Assembly: GCA_965153455.1 (NCBI GenBank)
Contig: OZ234494.1
Coordinates: 2,914,001-2,978,000, forward strand
Direction of reading: 5' to 3'
DNA length: 64,000 bases
Source of the DNA: Sphagnum compactum
Lineage: Eukaryota; Bryophyta; Sphagnopsida; Sphagnales
The translations under genes and the position numbers were made by a program. Every line of letters starts with the position of its first letter. Position 1 is the stretch's first letter. Below are positions 34,998-46,367 of the stretch, piece after piece. The notes beneath the pieces are model-generated. The model was given only the letters and a program-made list of their open reading frames with translations, was not told where the DNA came from and ran no database searches.

Positions 34998-35155
34998 TAT
35001 TTAGCTACTGTCCGTCCGGATTAAGGGGAAGCTTCACGACATCCTCACTGTATTTAGCTACTGTCCGTAGGGGAAGCTTCACGACGTCCTCACTATATTT
35101 AGCTACTGTTCGTAACTACTATCCGTCCGGATTAAGGGGAAGCTTCATTCTTCCT
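34998..35155. repeat. Three imperfect tandem units
   Basis: tatttagctactgtccgt followed by ggggaagcttca occurs at 34998, 35051 and 35096; the last unit has a further insertion. An (aat)n tract follows at 35160-35175. Confidence 0.8.
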
Positions 35156-35249
35156 TTACTAATAATAATAATAATGAGGCGCCTCCTAAGTTTTATTTAT
35201 TTAATTTTTAGTTTTTTTTTTTTTTTTGGGCAATGAGCGAATTTGATTG

Positions 35250-38069
35250 GCCCATCACTCAAAAAAACTGAAATCATGGAGGCTCCCCAAAACAGAAGGT
35301 TCTATCATGAAGTATAGAGTTCTTCCCCTTTGGCCCACCTATATAGGTGAAAGGAGGACAACATTTGCCAAAGCATATGGGATAAAAGTGAGGTGCTATG
35401 GAGAACATGTTGAGGAACACATTGAGAACTTAGGGAACATATTGAGAACCTGATGAAAACCCCAATGAGAACTTAAAAGAAACACATTGGGAACCAGAAA
35501 AAATGGTTCCCCCAAACCCCGCCCCCCCGCCCCCCTCCCAAAACCCTAAACCTAGACCCAACAAAATGCTAGACACAACACGTTTAAGGTCCAAGCTATG
35601 GATCAAATGTAATTTCTTTGGCATTGATTTTGGCAACATGTTAAATTACAAGAGCAAAAACAACATAGGAATTATGAACAAATTTGTTTAATAAGTCACT
35701 TGGAAGGGAATTGAACCCTAATTTTTCATTGAAGAAGAAGACCATGGCCCATAATCAATGCAAAGATGGTTATGTTTTGCTAGCACTACATGTCTTTTTT
35801 ATCGATTTATTTTGACTTATGAAACCATCTAGGTCAAAGGGCAATGATAAACCAACAATGAAGGTTATATATTAAAAAAAACACTTTTGAAATAAAAATT
35901 GCTAGCAATAAACTTACATCGACACAATTACACACAATTTGTGAATTAAGCTTCACTTGATGATTGTTTAGGTGAACATTTTAATCTTATTCAATAATGA
36001 TGTTCATTGGATTTGGTTAAATTATTCCAAACTCAATATGTTTTTTATCATTGGTTTTCATTACTTACGTCCCCATTACACAAACACAATCAAGTTTGGA
36101 AATAATAATCATCCACAAAATGGACATTATCATCCATCCATCCACACCATGACACACATAACATTGTGTGTTTTTCTAGATTTAATATCCATCAAAATGT
36201 ATAACTTGTATTTCATTTGGCAACAAAATGAACACCAAAAATCTTGAAGATACTACATATAACATTCTATTTATTGCATTTTTGCACATTATAATTGCCG
36301 TTTAAAAAACCAATTCTAATAATAAAAAAATGTGAAACAAATGATGGAAGGGTACCAAACAATGCGGTATTTCTTGAATGGTGAATGAAGTAGATCTTAC
36401 GAGTGATATTGAGAACTAGATTCCGATTCTAATTACACATGAAACCAAAACCGAAATATTTGTCTTTGGTGTCTTATTATAAACATGACTATAACAAAAC
36501 TATAATACTAGTTAAATATTATAGTGAAAGTTTTGTCGAATCTTAGAGATGCTCACACAACAATGGTGAAGACCCAAGATTTCATTTTGCAAGCTATTTT
36601 GTGTACCAAAAGCTCTCTCGACAAATTGTTGTAACACAAAAAGAGTAAAACTTGTTTCAAATCTTCTGAATCCCAAATTCCAATGGTACTTTATAATCAA
36701 TCCATCTATGTACAAAAATCTAAGCATCCTTCAAAAGATTCACAACAGAACCTAACCACCTATATAGCAAATCAATTTGAAAGTACCCATCTAGCAATTG
36801 GATTTAAATAGAAAGGCACCTTCTACAAAGTTGATGAAAGGACCCCACCATAGTACTCTGTGGGTTGCTTGTTCTATTAAGTTAGCATCTAGCATCCAGC
36901 AAAGGGTATGATGGTTGTTTGGTCGTTTAAAAAGATTAATATCGTATATGCTCTTAGTCCTACCAAGAAAGAATAAGATGGTTGGCTGTTCGATAAAAGT
37001 AATGAACATTGTAGATTCTAGGAGTGTTCATTAAGGTATCCAAGCTTTGCAGCGGCGGCCAAACACATATCTAGTTCTCATTATGCTAATCATGCACTCT
37101 TACCCTATTGGAATACATAGACACTCATACACATTAAGGTAGAGGCACTTAGAATTGTCAGAATAGAGCAATCCCCACTTCAGCCATCTTGTGTGACTTC
37201 TATATAGCAAATCAGAGATCCTTTGATCCATGGCTAACAAGTAGTACACTCAACACATTTGCTGTGACACATCTTACAAGTGGTTCACACTACAAGGTTT
37301 GTTAAGTCTTATCAAACCACCAAAGTAAAGTCCCGAAAATAACCCAAATGCTAAAGAAAACAAAATTCTCAGGGCTTTCAATTTTGTTCAAAACGACTTG
37401 ACTTTCTTCCAGTCTTATAGTTTGTGGAGATCGTAAAGGAAACTCATCCACGTGAAAAAAACAGATTTGTTGTAGGGCTCTGGCTGGAATGTGAGCAAAC
37501 CTGGACGATTTGGGTCTTGGGTGGTTGCATCAAGTCCTTGTCTCCAATCTTTTGGGCTAGCATGGAAAACAGGCCACACAAAACAGAAATGGTGATCAAA
37601 GGGTCACTTTCTAGTCTAAATTGAAAACTTCTGCATTTTCTAATGCCAGTTCTATGCCAATTCATATGCTGTTTTCATTTCACAAGGACACTAAGAACCT
37701 GAAAGAAAATACAGCTACACAGCAACTCTTGGGATGCAGGTACTGAAATAGTAGATATGGCATCAACATTGAAGAAACTGTCTTGGTGATTGTTGTAGAA
37801 ATTGAAAAACAAATGGATTTGAGAATGGGCTTTTGGATTCAACAACCAGTTTACTAGGGTGACAGTGGTGCATGTTCAATCCTTAAAAGACAAGTGCAAA
37901 TACAACATTCGTGGGACTTCATAAATGAAAAGTATCACAAGGCTCCCAAGATACGAAACTACAAATGACTGCAGTTCAATACACAATACATTGTGCATAT
38001 GTTGGCTATGCACATACAGATTACATCACCTACCAAAACTTGTTCCATCCTACATAACTGTTGGTCTAT
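35250..38069. other. Intergenic, AT-rich; 3' flank of the epimerase gene
   Basis: No gene supported. 35390-35520 carries many spaced (g)gaac/attgggaac motifs that mirror those at 33976-34040 on the other strand. A C-rich tract lies at 35510-35540. The right end includes the 3' UTR of the minus-strand epimerase gene. Confidence 0.5.
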
Positions 38070-41000
38070 CTATGCTGCCACTGCTGCTGCTGCAGGCCTC
38101 TTGCTTGTCTTGATGCCCCTTATGGCTGTACCAAGTCACATCAGGAAACATTGTGAGAACCACATTGTGAAGTGAAGAACATGGTCTCTGTTCCCAAAAC
38201 AGAAATCCAGAGAGAAATCGCTGAAACCTCTTCAGTGAGATATTAATCTTAGTATCATAGACCAGTAAACCAGAAAGTGGGTCAAAAATGGCAACAGCAA
38301 GTACTACATTGAGGTAAGAAGAACACAATAACATGGGAAACAGAATGGACAAGATCATCAATTAAAACAATCTCACATACCATCAGCATAACTTTTGGCT
38401 CCAAAGACAGCAGATCCTGCAACTAAGGCATTTGCTCCTGCCTCAATCACCTGTGTCATTCAAGGCTTGTCATATTGTTCATACAATCTATCTTTAAATT
38501 GAAATGATCCCCACAACAGAAAACCATTAGATGACTGCACCTCCAAAATAAGGAGATTTTCCATGTAAATCGAGAAGGATGTGAACAAATCTGATGTGCA
38601 ACCATAAGACTACCTTACTATGCAATAACCAAGAGATATCATAATCTAAATGCTCCTACAGAATAAAGCAGACTCAGACAAAAATGTAAACATCCTCCTG
38701 GGCTAACCCACAACAAAGTGACTATACAATATGAGAAAGTGAAAAAACATGGGAATCTTACACATACCTTGTAAGCATTGGTGGGAGTTACACCACCATC
38801 AACCTCAATCCATGGGTTCACACCCTGCATTTCATAACCCATGGTTCAGCTTACTGTATAAGGAAGGAAACTTGATCCTTCTGAAATGATGCTCAAGGCA
38901 CATTAAAATGAGAATGAATATCATATTTTCAAGTGGTGTCACTGTCAATAGACATCAATATTTGGCATAGTTGACAACTTAGAATACCAGCACTCTGCCC
39001 TGCAACTGTGAACAGCCTACATTCTTCAATTGCAAGTAAATGAATTGGGCAATGTGCCTCAAAAGTGAGCAATATAGCTGTTTTCAATTTCCTTATTTGG
39101 CAAGAGTTCTCCCACATGGAAACATATGATGATGGTTTTAGCACAGCCAAGCCCTGTTCATAGGGAGGTTGATCTAGGGCTTGAAAGTGGATTATTATAG
39201 AATTTTTTTAAAAAATCATCTGCACAACTCCTACTTTGCCCTATCATATACTTGAGTTCCAATTGATGATAAATTATTTTGTGAAAGGGCTGGAGTTATC
39301 ACCTTCTCTGCACATAATTTTCTAAGGTTGACAATCTTCTTGACTTGGCTCTCAATGAAACTCTGTCCTCCAAACCCAGGGTTGACAGACATGATCAAAA
39401 CTAGATCAACCGCTGTCACCCCAACACATAACCCAGTGAATATTCAAGCTGAGGCAACAATCACTAGTAAGAAGCTGGCATTTGATTCACAGATCTTGTA
39501 TCGATAGCCAAACTTCCTAAGTCCTGAACTAACAGCCAAGTTCATACATCTCCATCCAGCTGTAGACTGGCTCCTGGCTCCATGACTCTCTCAAAAAACT
39601 TCAACCTCCGTAACAGGCTTTTTCAATTGGCTTCCTGCTTATTTGGCATAGGACTGATCTCATGAGTGTTAGTGATATCAACCTTATAGTGACAACAGTA
39701 AAGAATGGCACATACAATCAAGAACATATTCAATGGCATCAAGAGATGTGCCAGGGTTGAGCACCACTCCTGCCTTAGCCCCCAGACTCTTGATCTGCAA
39801 ACAACAACACAAAGTAATTTACCACTGATTCAACATCCAATGCACACTTCACAGACAGATTTCCATTGGCATTTAAGAGAAGAAAGGTAAATGAAGCCCC
39901 CCACACTTTGATGCTTGCTGCAGCTGGGTTTGCTCCCTATTAAATGATTCTCAAGCTTCAATGGAGCCATTTCACCATATAGCCCCACAGACTGATTGGT
40001 TAGACTACATAACTGTACACCCAAAGATCACCACATGTGATGGATGTGCTTGCCTGGTTTACTGTCCTGTGCAAATGGATTGTAGCTGCATTCTCACAGT
40101 GAACTGAGACAATATCAGCACCAGCCTTGATGAAATCAGGCACACGCCGCTCAGGCTCAACAATCATCTGTGGACCCACCACAACATCAGTGACTAATGT
40201 ATTTCCTGTTGTCATACCTGGAGAATCAAAATAAAGCAAGGCGAGCTTGAGATTGCAGGAGACAAAACAAAGCAAAGCAAGTGCCCCTTGAGATTACAGG
40301 AGACAAGAAAAAGGAAAGCAGCAAAGCTCAGCATGCCCTGAGAAGTTGCGACAGGAGAGGACAGAGGAACAGACCAGATGAACATCAAGAGGAAGGTCAG
40401 TGACAGGACGCAATGCATCGACAACAAGAGGGCCAATTGTGATGTTGGGCACAAAGCGCCCATCCATGACATCCACATGAATCCAGTCACATCCTGCTTC
40501 CTCCACTGCCTTCACCTGTGACCTCCAAGCATCCCAATCCATCGGTCTTCAGGAGTCCAAACACATCCATAGTGAAATGTGCACAGAGCAGCAGATATAC
40601 AGGTTACCAATCCATCAATAGTTCACAGAATGGCACATGAGAACATGTCCATAACATACACAGCAAAGATTTCTCTCAGTGGAAACAAGCTCCATATATC
40701 AAAGGTTCTTCTTCGAGAGCACATAATTGTGGTAGTGAAATTGGCTACCTGCTCACCCAGCCTTGCAAAGTTTGCAGACAGAATTGATGGCGACACTATG
40801 ATGTCATCCTTTGAAAATCTGTCCACTCGTGATGCCTCTACCACTGGCATTGTTGCTGCTCTTCCACTGCAACCAAGAAACAAAGATGCGCATTTTTGCC
40901 TCTCAGCACTAATGCATCATTGAAGAAGCAATGCCACCTACGAGCTGAACCCTAAAATTTGGCCCTCCTCCAGAGAGGTTCAAAAGTTGCAAAAACCTAA

Positions 41001-41390
41001 TCGTTCGCGTGCTACACTTCTGCCTCCTCAGCACTGCCCATTATGTTCCTTACAGCCTTTAGAAGGCTCATGTTGCAAGACAGTTCTGCTCTCGTTTGAG
41101 GAGATTTCTAGCACGATTTAACGAGAGATTCGGAGCGACAAAATGGTTGAGCTCAGGAGGAAGAGAATCCAATCAATTGCTCAGCAGATTTTGCTGTCAA
41201 GATGCGGTGCAAACCTGGTGGAGACAGCGGCCTTTGAGAATCGCGCACAGTTGAGCTTAGCTCCCCAGAAAACATTCTGACAATCCCCAGTCGTCGCCTT
41301 CTGTGACGACGACGATGCGACCGTCGCTCCCACAGAGCCTGTTGCACATACCCCTTTAACTAAGGTCGTCGTCGCTGCCGCTGTCGCCAT
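38070..41390 (-). CDS. RPE: Ribulose-phosphate 3-epimerase, plastid (nine exons)
   Basis: It interconverts ribulose 5-phosphate and xylulose 5-phosphate in the Calvin cycle and the oxidative pentose phosphate pathway. Exons in transcript order: 41390-41215, 40866-40749, 40515-40375, 40167-40054, 39794-39716, 39412-39303, 38824-38768, 38450-38381 and 38125-38070; all phases close, giving 306 residues. Residues 1-60 are Ala/Ser/Thr-rich and fit a chloroplast transit peptide. The barrel begins [20 protein letters not shown]. Metal and catalytic residues are in place: H111 and D113 in [15 protein letters not shown]144 in LPLDVHL and D255 in EVDGGVTP; the phosphate loop [10 protein letters not shown] is at 217-226. 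The intron after exon 4 starts with GC (CAG|GCAAGC), a normal minor donor class. The tail is [11 protein letters not shown] followed by an Ala-rich end. Single copy and intact here. Confidence 0.96.
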
Positions 41391-41900
41391 ACCTCTTCCT
41401 TTACGTTAGCTCTCAAAACACCCCCTCCCCCCGCAACAACGCAGGCAATTCCCAGAAGCAGCAACAAGAACAAAAGCAGAACAGCACGCGCCTCTCAAGC
41501 TCAAGAAACCAGCTTCCAAAAAATGCCACAAAAATTTCAAACGGACACCGAATTTTTTGGGATTTTTTTCCTCAGATCGACAGCAATTCAAACCAGATCT
41601 TCCCAGAAGATCCACGCAATTTGCAACCAACAAGTTCGCGAATTGATGATGAGAAGAGAGGGGGAAGAGACGCACTTGTGCGGTAGAGAACCAGACGAAG
41701 AAGAAGAAGAAGAGGAAGAAGCAGCAGCAGCAGCTAAGGTTGAGACATTCCAGGAGTGAGCGAGTGACACGTGGTGGATTTTGATTGGCTTATTTTTTAA
41801 AACGAAACTTTGTGTGGCCATGGACGTTTCTGTTCATTTGCCCCAACCCAAGTCCAAGGGCTTGATTGTAGATGAAGTAATCTACTTTTCATCCATAAAA
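41391..41900 (-). promoter_or_regulatory. Upstream region of the epimerase gene
   Basis: Leader and promoter territory: C-rich and GA/GCA repeat tracts (aagaagaagaag... at 41698-41735) suit a 5' UTR. No clear TATA box. Beyond about 41760 the sequence turns AT-rich. Confidence 0.4.
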
Positions 41901-44900
41901 AGGCCGCTTTCTGTCCGTGAAGAGGGCCTGGTTATCAGAAATAGTTAGCCCTTTGGTGGCTTCAGAATAATAATAAAAATATTATTATTATTTTTTAGAA
42001 GGGCTGAAATTCCCAATTTTTATTTGAAAGAAAATTTTTTTTTGTGAAGGAAAATTAGGAAGCTTTTAGGCATATATATATATATATATATATATATTCT
42101 TATTTTCTTATTTTTTCAAATTGGAATCAAAAAATGGAATCAAAATTATTTGAAATGGAATTAAATTTTGAAAAAATAATAAAATTATTTTTAATAATAA
42201 TTTATTGTCATTTTAAATTTTTATAAATTAATTTGTGATGTAGTTGAAGTGGCATTCATCCATAAGATGATTTAGCCAGATTTGGCTACATACTACATAT
42301 GAAAGTAGAGAGAGAGAAAAAAAAAAAAAAGAACCATAATCTTTTTGTATCCTTGGGTACCTACTAGAGAACTTATCATAAAAAATTGGCAATTTGCAAT
42401 TTTTTTCTCTTTGAAATTTGGCAAATTTGTGTCATTTTTCCCATGAAAAATGCTTTGTATATGTATCACATCTTTCAAGCCAAAATTTGGCAAAATTTCA
42501 CCCACCCCAAAATAAAAACACCAAGGTGAACTAGCAATCCTCCACAAGAGAATTTAACCAAATTTGGTTCCATAAAATAGAAAAAAGTGGAATTTGTTTA
42601 TATGACAATGCTCGGACATAAATTTTGTTAATATTTCTAACAAATTCAACCTTTTTCTCCTTGAAATATGGTGACTTGGTGCCTTTTTTTTTTTGAAAAA
42701 AACTTTCTAAGATTTGTAGCCTTGCTTTTTATTTTCCAAATGGTGAAATTTTGCCCCCCAAAAAAATCTTGAAATCAATAGGTGCATTTTCATGTTCATG
42801 TTATCTATATTAAAATAATTAAATAATACTTGTTTCAAGCCTATATACTTATCCCATGCCTTCTATGCATGTACATGGACAAGAAAAGACACAATAAGGA
42901 TGTATTATTGAAAACCATATGAGCATATAAGAAGTGTAAAATGAAGAGGGGAAATTGGGGGCATGGGGGTTTTTCTTAGTTTGGAACTTTTCATAACCCT
43001 TCCTTGAGCTTGTTCTCTTTGTCCCATGAAAGTTGAAGAAATGTTCCTCTCCAATCCATGGCCTTTTCATCCCTCAAGAATCAATGAGAATTGAGAATGA
43101 TTTGCCCTCCAATGGATTTTAGGATGAAAATTCTTATGCCCAATGAAACACTAAAAGAGTTCCATCCTCTAATCAAATATGATGATAAACCTTGTATTAA
43201 AGCTAACATGTACATTTGGGCAACATGTAATACATGCATACATGTACATGTTATTTCATGTAACATGTAATACATAACATTGAATATGCTTGAACAATAA
43301 CAAACAAGAGTCCTACAACTATAACTATGTGAACTATGTTGAAATGGACTATTTTGGTCTTGGAAATAATATTTTTCAAGTACAATGAACATGCTTCCAA
43401 GGTTGTGTGTAGACTTAAGAAAAGTTGAAAAGGAACATAAATTTAACTCAAATTATCTATATAGAAAGTGCACAAGACTACCCAAAAAAAAAAAAAAAAA
43501 AAGTGCAAAAAAAGTTCAAATAGATATAGAGAGCTACAAAATTGTTGTGATTCAAAGGAGTAGCTCAAATGTAGCCAATCCCAACAAGTGAAAATTGTGT
43601 TATTTGCGTGCTTTGTTAAAATCAATGTTGAAGGTGAACTGCTTTACAATGACCAAAGATGCATTATACTTCAAATTCATGCATGCTCTCTAACTTCTCA
43701 TTTTATAAGCAATGCATTGTGCAAGTTTATTGAGATTTTATTGGTTTCTTCTAATGTCGAAAGATATGTGTTTATTTTGTTTGGTAGTTGTGATGTAAGG
43801 AGTCTATTGCAATGTAGCAAGGTTGGATTGTGTGGATGTAGTGGAGTGACGCGCTCCCAAGTCCCTAGTTAGTCCCAAGATGGGGCTAACTTGCTCAAGT
43901 TGCGGAAAATGGAGGGACTTGGGGCACGCTCCCAGCCTTCAGCACTAAAAGGGGTAGAGGGGTGTACTAAAGCCTCGGGATGGGACTAGGAAGAATGACA
44001 AGCTTACTTACTTATTCGAACCTGCATCAAAACCAACCAACAAGTTGGTTAGTTCACTTTCTGGATCAAACTTTCTGGTTAGTTTGGTAGTTGTGATGTA
44101 AGGAGTCTATTGCAATGTAGCAAGGTTGGATTGTGTGGATGTAGTGGAGCATGGTTGCCTTGGATCAACAAACTCCTCAATGATTTTGGTTGTTTTGCAA
44201 GGCAAATTTGACAATTTGTAGTGAACATGCCCTAACCCTTCATAACAATTTTTTGTCTCGGCAAAGGATCACACCTTACTTGCTAGTTCCTTAGTTACAC
44301 ATAAGAATTTTTAAATGAATCACAATCATTTCAAAATGAGGCACCTTATGCATAAGGAGGTTCCTCTTCTCCTTTCAAATGGATCATAGTCATCCATTTA
44401 TATAGAAACAATATTAAATTATTTGTTCTTTACATTGTGTAAAAAAATTGCATGAGGTTGTTTTAGAAATTGGGGTCTTAGTAGTTAGGAGGGCCCTTGT
44501 GCCCGAAATAACTTCACTTTTTGTATGTAGTATAAAATACCTACATTTAAAACATTGGGAACATGGGAGTTCATTTTTATTTTGTTATGCCACTCCCATG
44601 TTCCCCATTTTTTTTTTGCACATTTCCTCATGTTCCCCACTATGTTCCAACAGTGGAATACTTTCGATTAATGTTAAGGAGGGGGCTTAGGGTTTGGTTA
44701 ATTTTAGCCCTTAGGTCACCTAAACCCAAGGGGTTTAGGTGACATAAGATATAAACCCCTTCCCCACAAGGCTATCCTAACAAAATGGGGTTAGATTAAT
44801 TTGTACCCAATACAATTGCTATACATTATGTTTTTAAAAACATTCTTCTACAAGTTCATGTTAGTTGTTCATCTTTTTTTTTAAAAGCCCTAAACATATT

Positions 44901-45300
44901 TTTCATAGATTTTTTTTATAAAAAAATTAGAAACATTCAAGCATATTTTTCATGAATATTTCTGAATATTTTCAAATTAAAATTTTAAAAAAATCTTTAT
45001 AATTTATTGTCTATGATAGCCATCAATTTCACCTTAGTACATTGTAATGAGTTAGGAGACAAATTCAACCAAACCTCGCTTACTCCTTACCACATAAAGC
45101 GTTTCAAAGCTTGATTTTTGCACACTTTTTAGGCATCTTAGATTTAGGAAGAACACTTTCTTCCCAAAAAATGCCAATTTTGACATAAATGCTGGCTCTA
45201 TTTTTATTAAAAAAACCACAACTCTAATTTTAACAAAATCTGCCTGCCCTCAAAACTTCCTTCATCCGGAACCGCATCGTGTTGTTTTATGCCAGCTAAA
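41901..45300. other. AT-rich gene-free stretch
   Basis: No gene supported. It contains a (TA)n run at 42071-42098, A and T homopolymers, the 68-bp direct repeats around a 235-bp insert at 43779-44149, and gttcccc-type motifs at 44570-44650. Confidence 0.55.
43779..44149. repeat. Perfect 68-bp direct repeats flanking a 235-bp insert
   Basis: 43779-43846 and 44082-44149 are identical (gtttggtagttgtgatgtaa ... tgtagtggag). Between them 235 bp differ in base composition from the surroundings and contain ttattcgaacct, whose complement AGGTTCGAATAA resembles a pol III B box. See findings. Confidence 0.9.
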
Positions 45301-45311
45301 ACCCTGACATT

Positions 45312-45426
45312 ACATCCACAGACCTTGAGCTTCTACATCCACAGACCTTGTACTTTTACATCCACGGACCTTGTGCTTTGACATCCAGGGACCTTGTGCT
45401 TTTACATCCACAGACCTTGGGGCTTT
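45312..45426. repeat. 23-bp tandem repeat, five units
   Basis: acatccacagaccttg-type units start at 45312, 45335, 45358, 45381 and 45404, an exact 23-bp period. It lies about 0.45 kb before the leader of the PDH E1-beta gene. Confidence 0.93.
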
Positions 45427-45599
45427 TTTTTTTACCCTGACAGAGGCAAAAAGGCAGACGGACGGATGCCCTGCTTACTACTACCTACCAAGGCTTTTGA
45501 CCTTTTTACAGAGTGTAAAGTGCAATCCATCAGAACTCTCTGGTGCTGCTGCTGTTGCTAGTTAAATTAGTTGTTACTTTTTACTTTAAGTCCCCGAAC

Positions 45600-46367
45600 A
45601 GTGGCGGACACGAATGTTTAGGCCTCGTACTCTACGCCCACCCGCGCACTTTTGTGGCCTCGTAGTTTACGCCCGCCGGGAATGCGGATTCTCATTTTCT
45701 CGAGTCTTTTTTCTCGTCTGCGTTTTTTCTTTGTCTCCTCTCGCGCACTTTTTTTTCGTCGTGCCTCGCTCGCCTTTCGCGTTGTTGTTGTTGTTGTTGT
45801 TGTGCCCGCCTTGTACTCTGCTCTCGACACCAACGCAAAGAGCGTAGCAGCAGGAGCTTCTTCTGATTGGTAAGAGAAAACCGAAACTATCCTCCTCTTC
45901 TTCTTTTTTCTTCCCGGTTTGGGGGCCGGATTGTGCATCTTTTTATCATGCGTGGATAGCAAGCTAGAGCACATTGCGATGTCCTCACATTTCATACATG
46001 AGCATTATCTATGCGCTACGGGAAGTTTTTTCTCTGGTGACACTATAGATGCTAGTGAAGGATGTAAAACAACAAGTCCTTTTCGCAAGATGTATGACAA
46101 CTGTGACTCTTAGTTTTTTCGGTTCTTTTTTATTGAGCTCCTTTGCACTCAAATCTATCTCCTCAACGGTCACCAGATTGTAGGTCAGCAAGAGCTGATT
46201 CCTAGCTCCTTGTGGTTTATTGATATGGATAGTTCAAGTTGGATTTCTCTCTCTAAATGTGACTGCCTCTTATTCACAACCTGCACTGGTTTGAATATCA
46301 TAGGCTGGTAAAGCCTGTCCATCCTATCACACCCGAGTGGAGTGGGAGAGGTGCAAAGAAGGACAAT
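45600..46367 (+). promoter_or_regulatory. Leader and promoter region of the PDH E1-beta gene
   Basis: GC-richer block at 45600-45870 with two similar phrases (ggcctcgtactctacgccca and ggcctcgtagtttacgcccg) and a (gtt)n run at 45781-45803. A candidate donor, ctgattg|gtaagag, at about 45870 suggests a 5'-UTR intron before the ATG at 46368. No clear TATA box. Confidence 0.45.

Noticed and set aside
45618-45995. Lys/Arg-rich 125-codon minus-strand frame
   Set aside because: It lies antisense to the leader of the PDH E1-beta gene and includes a (gtt)n run read as poly-Thr; low complexity.
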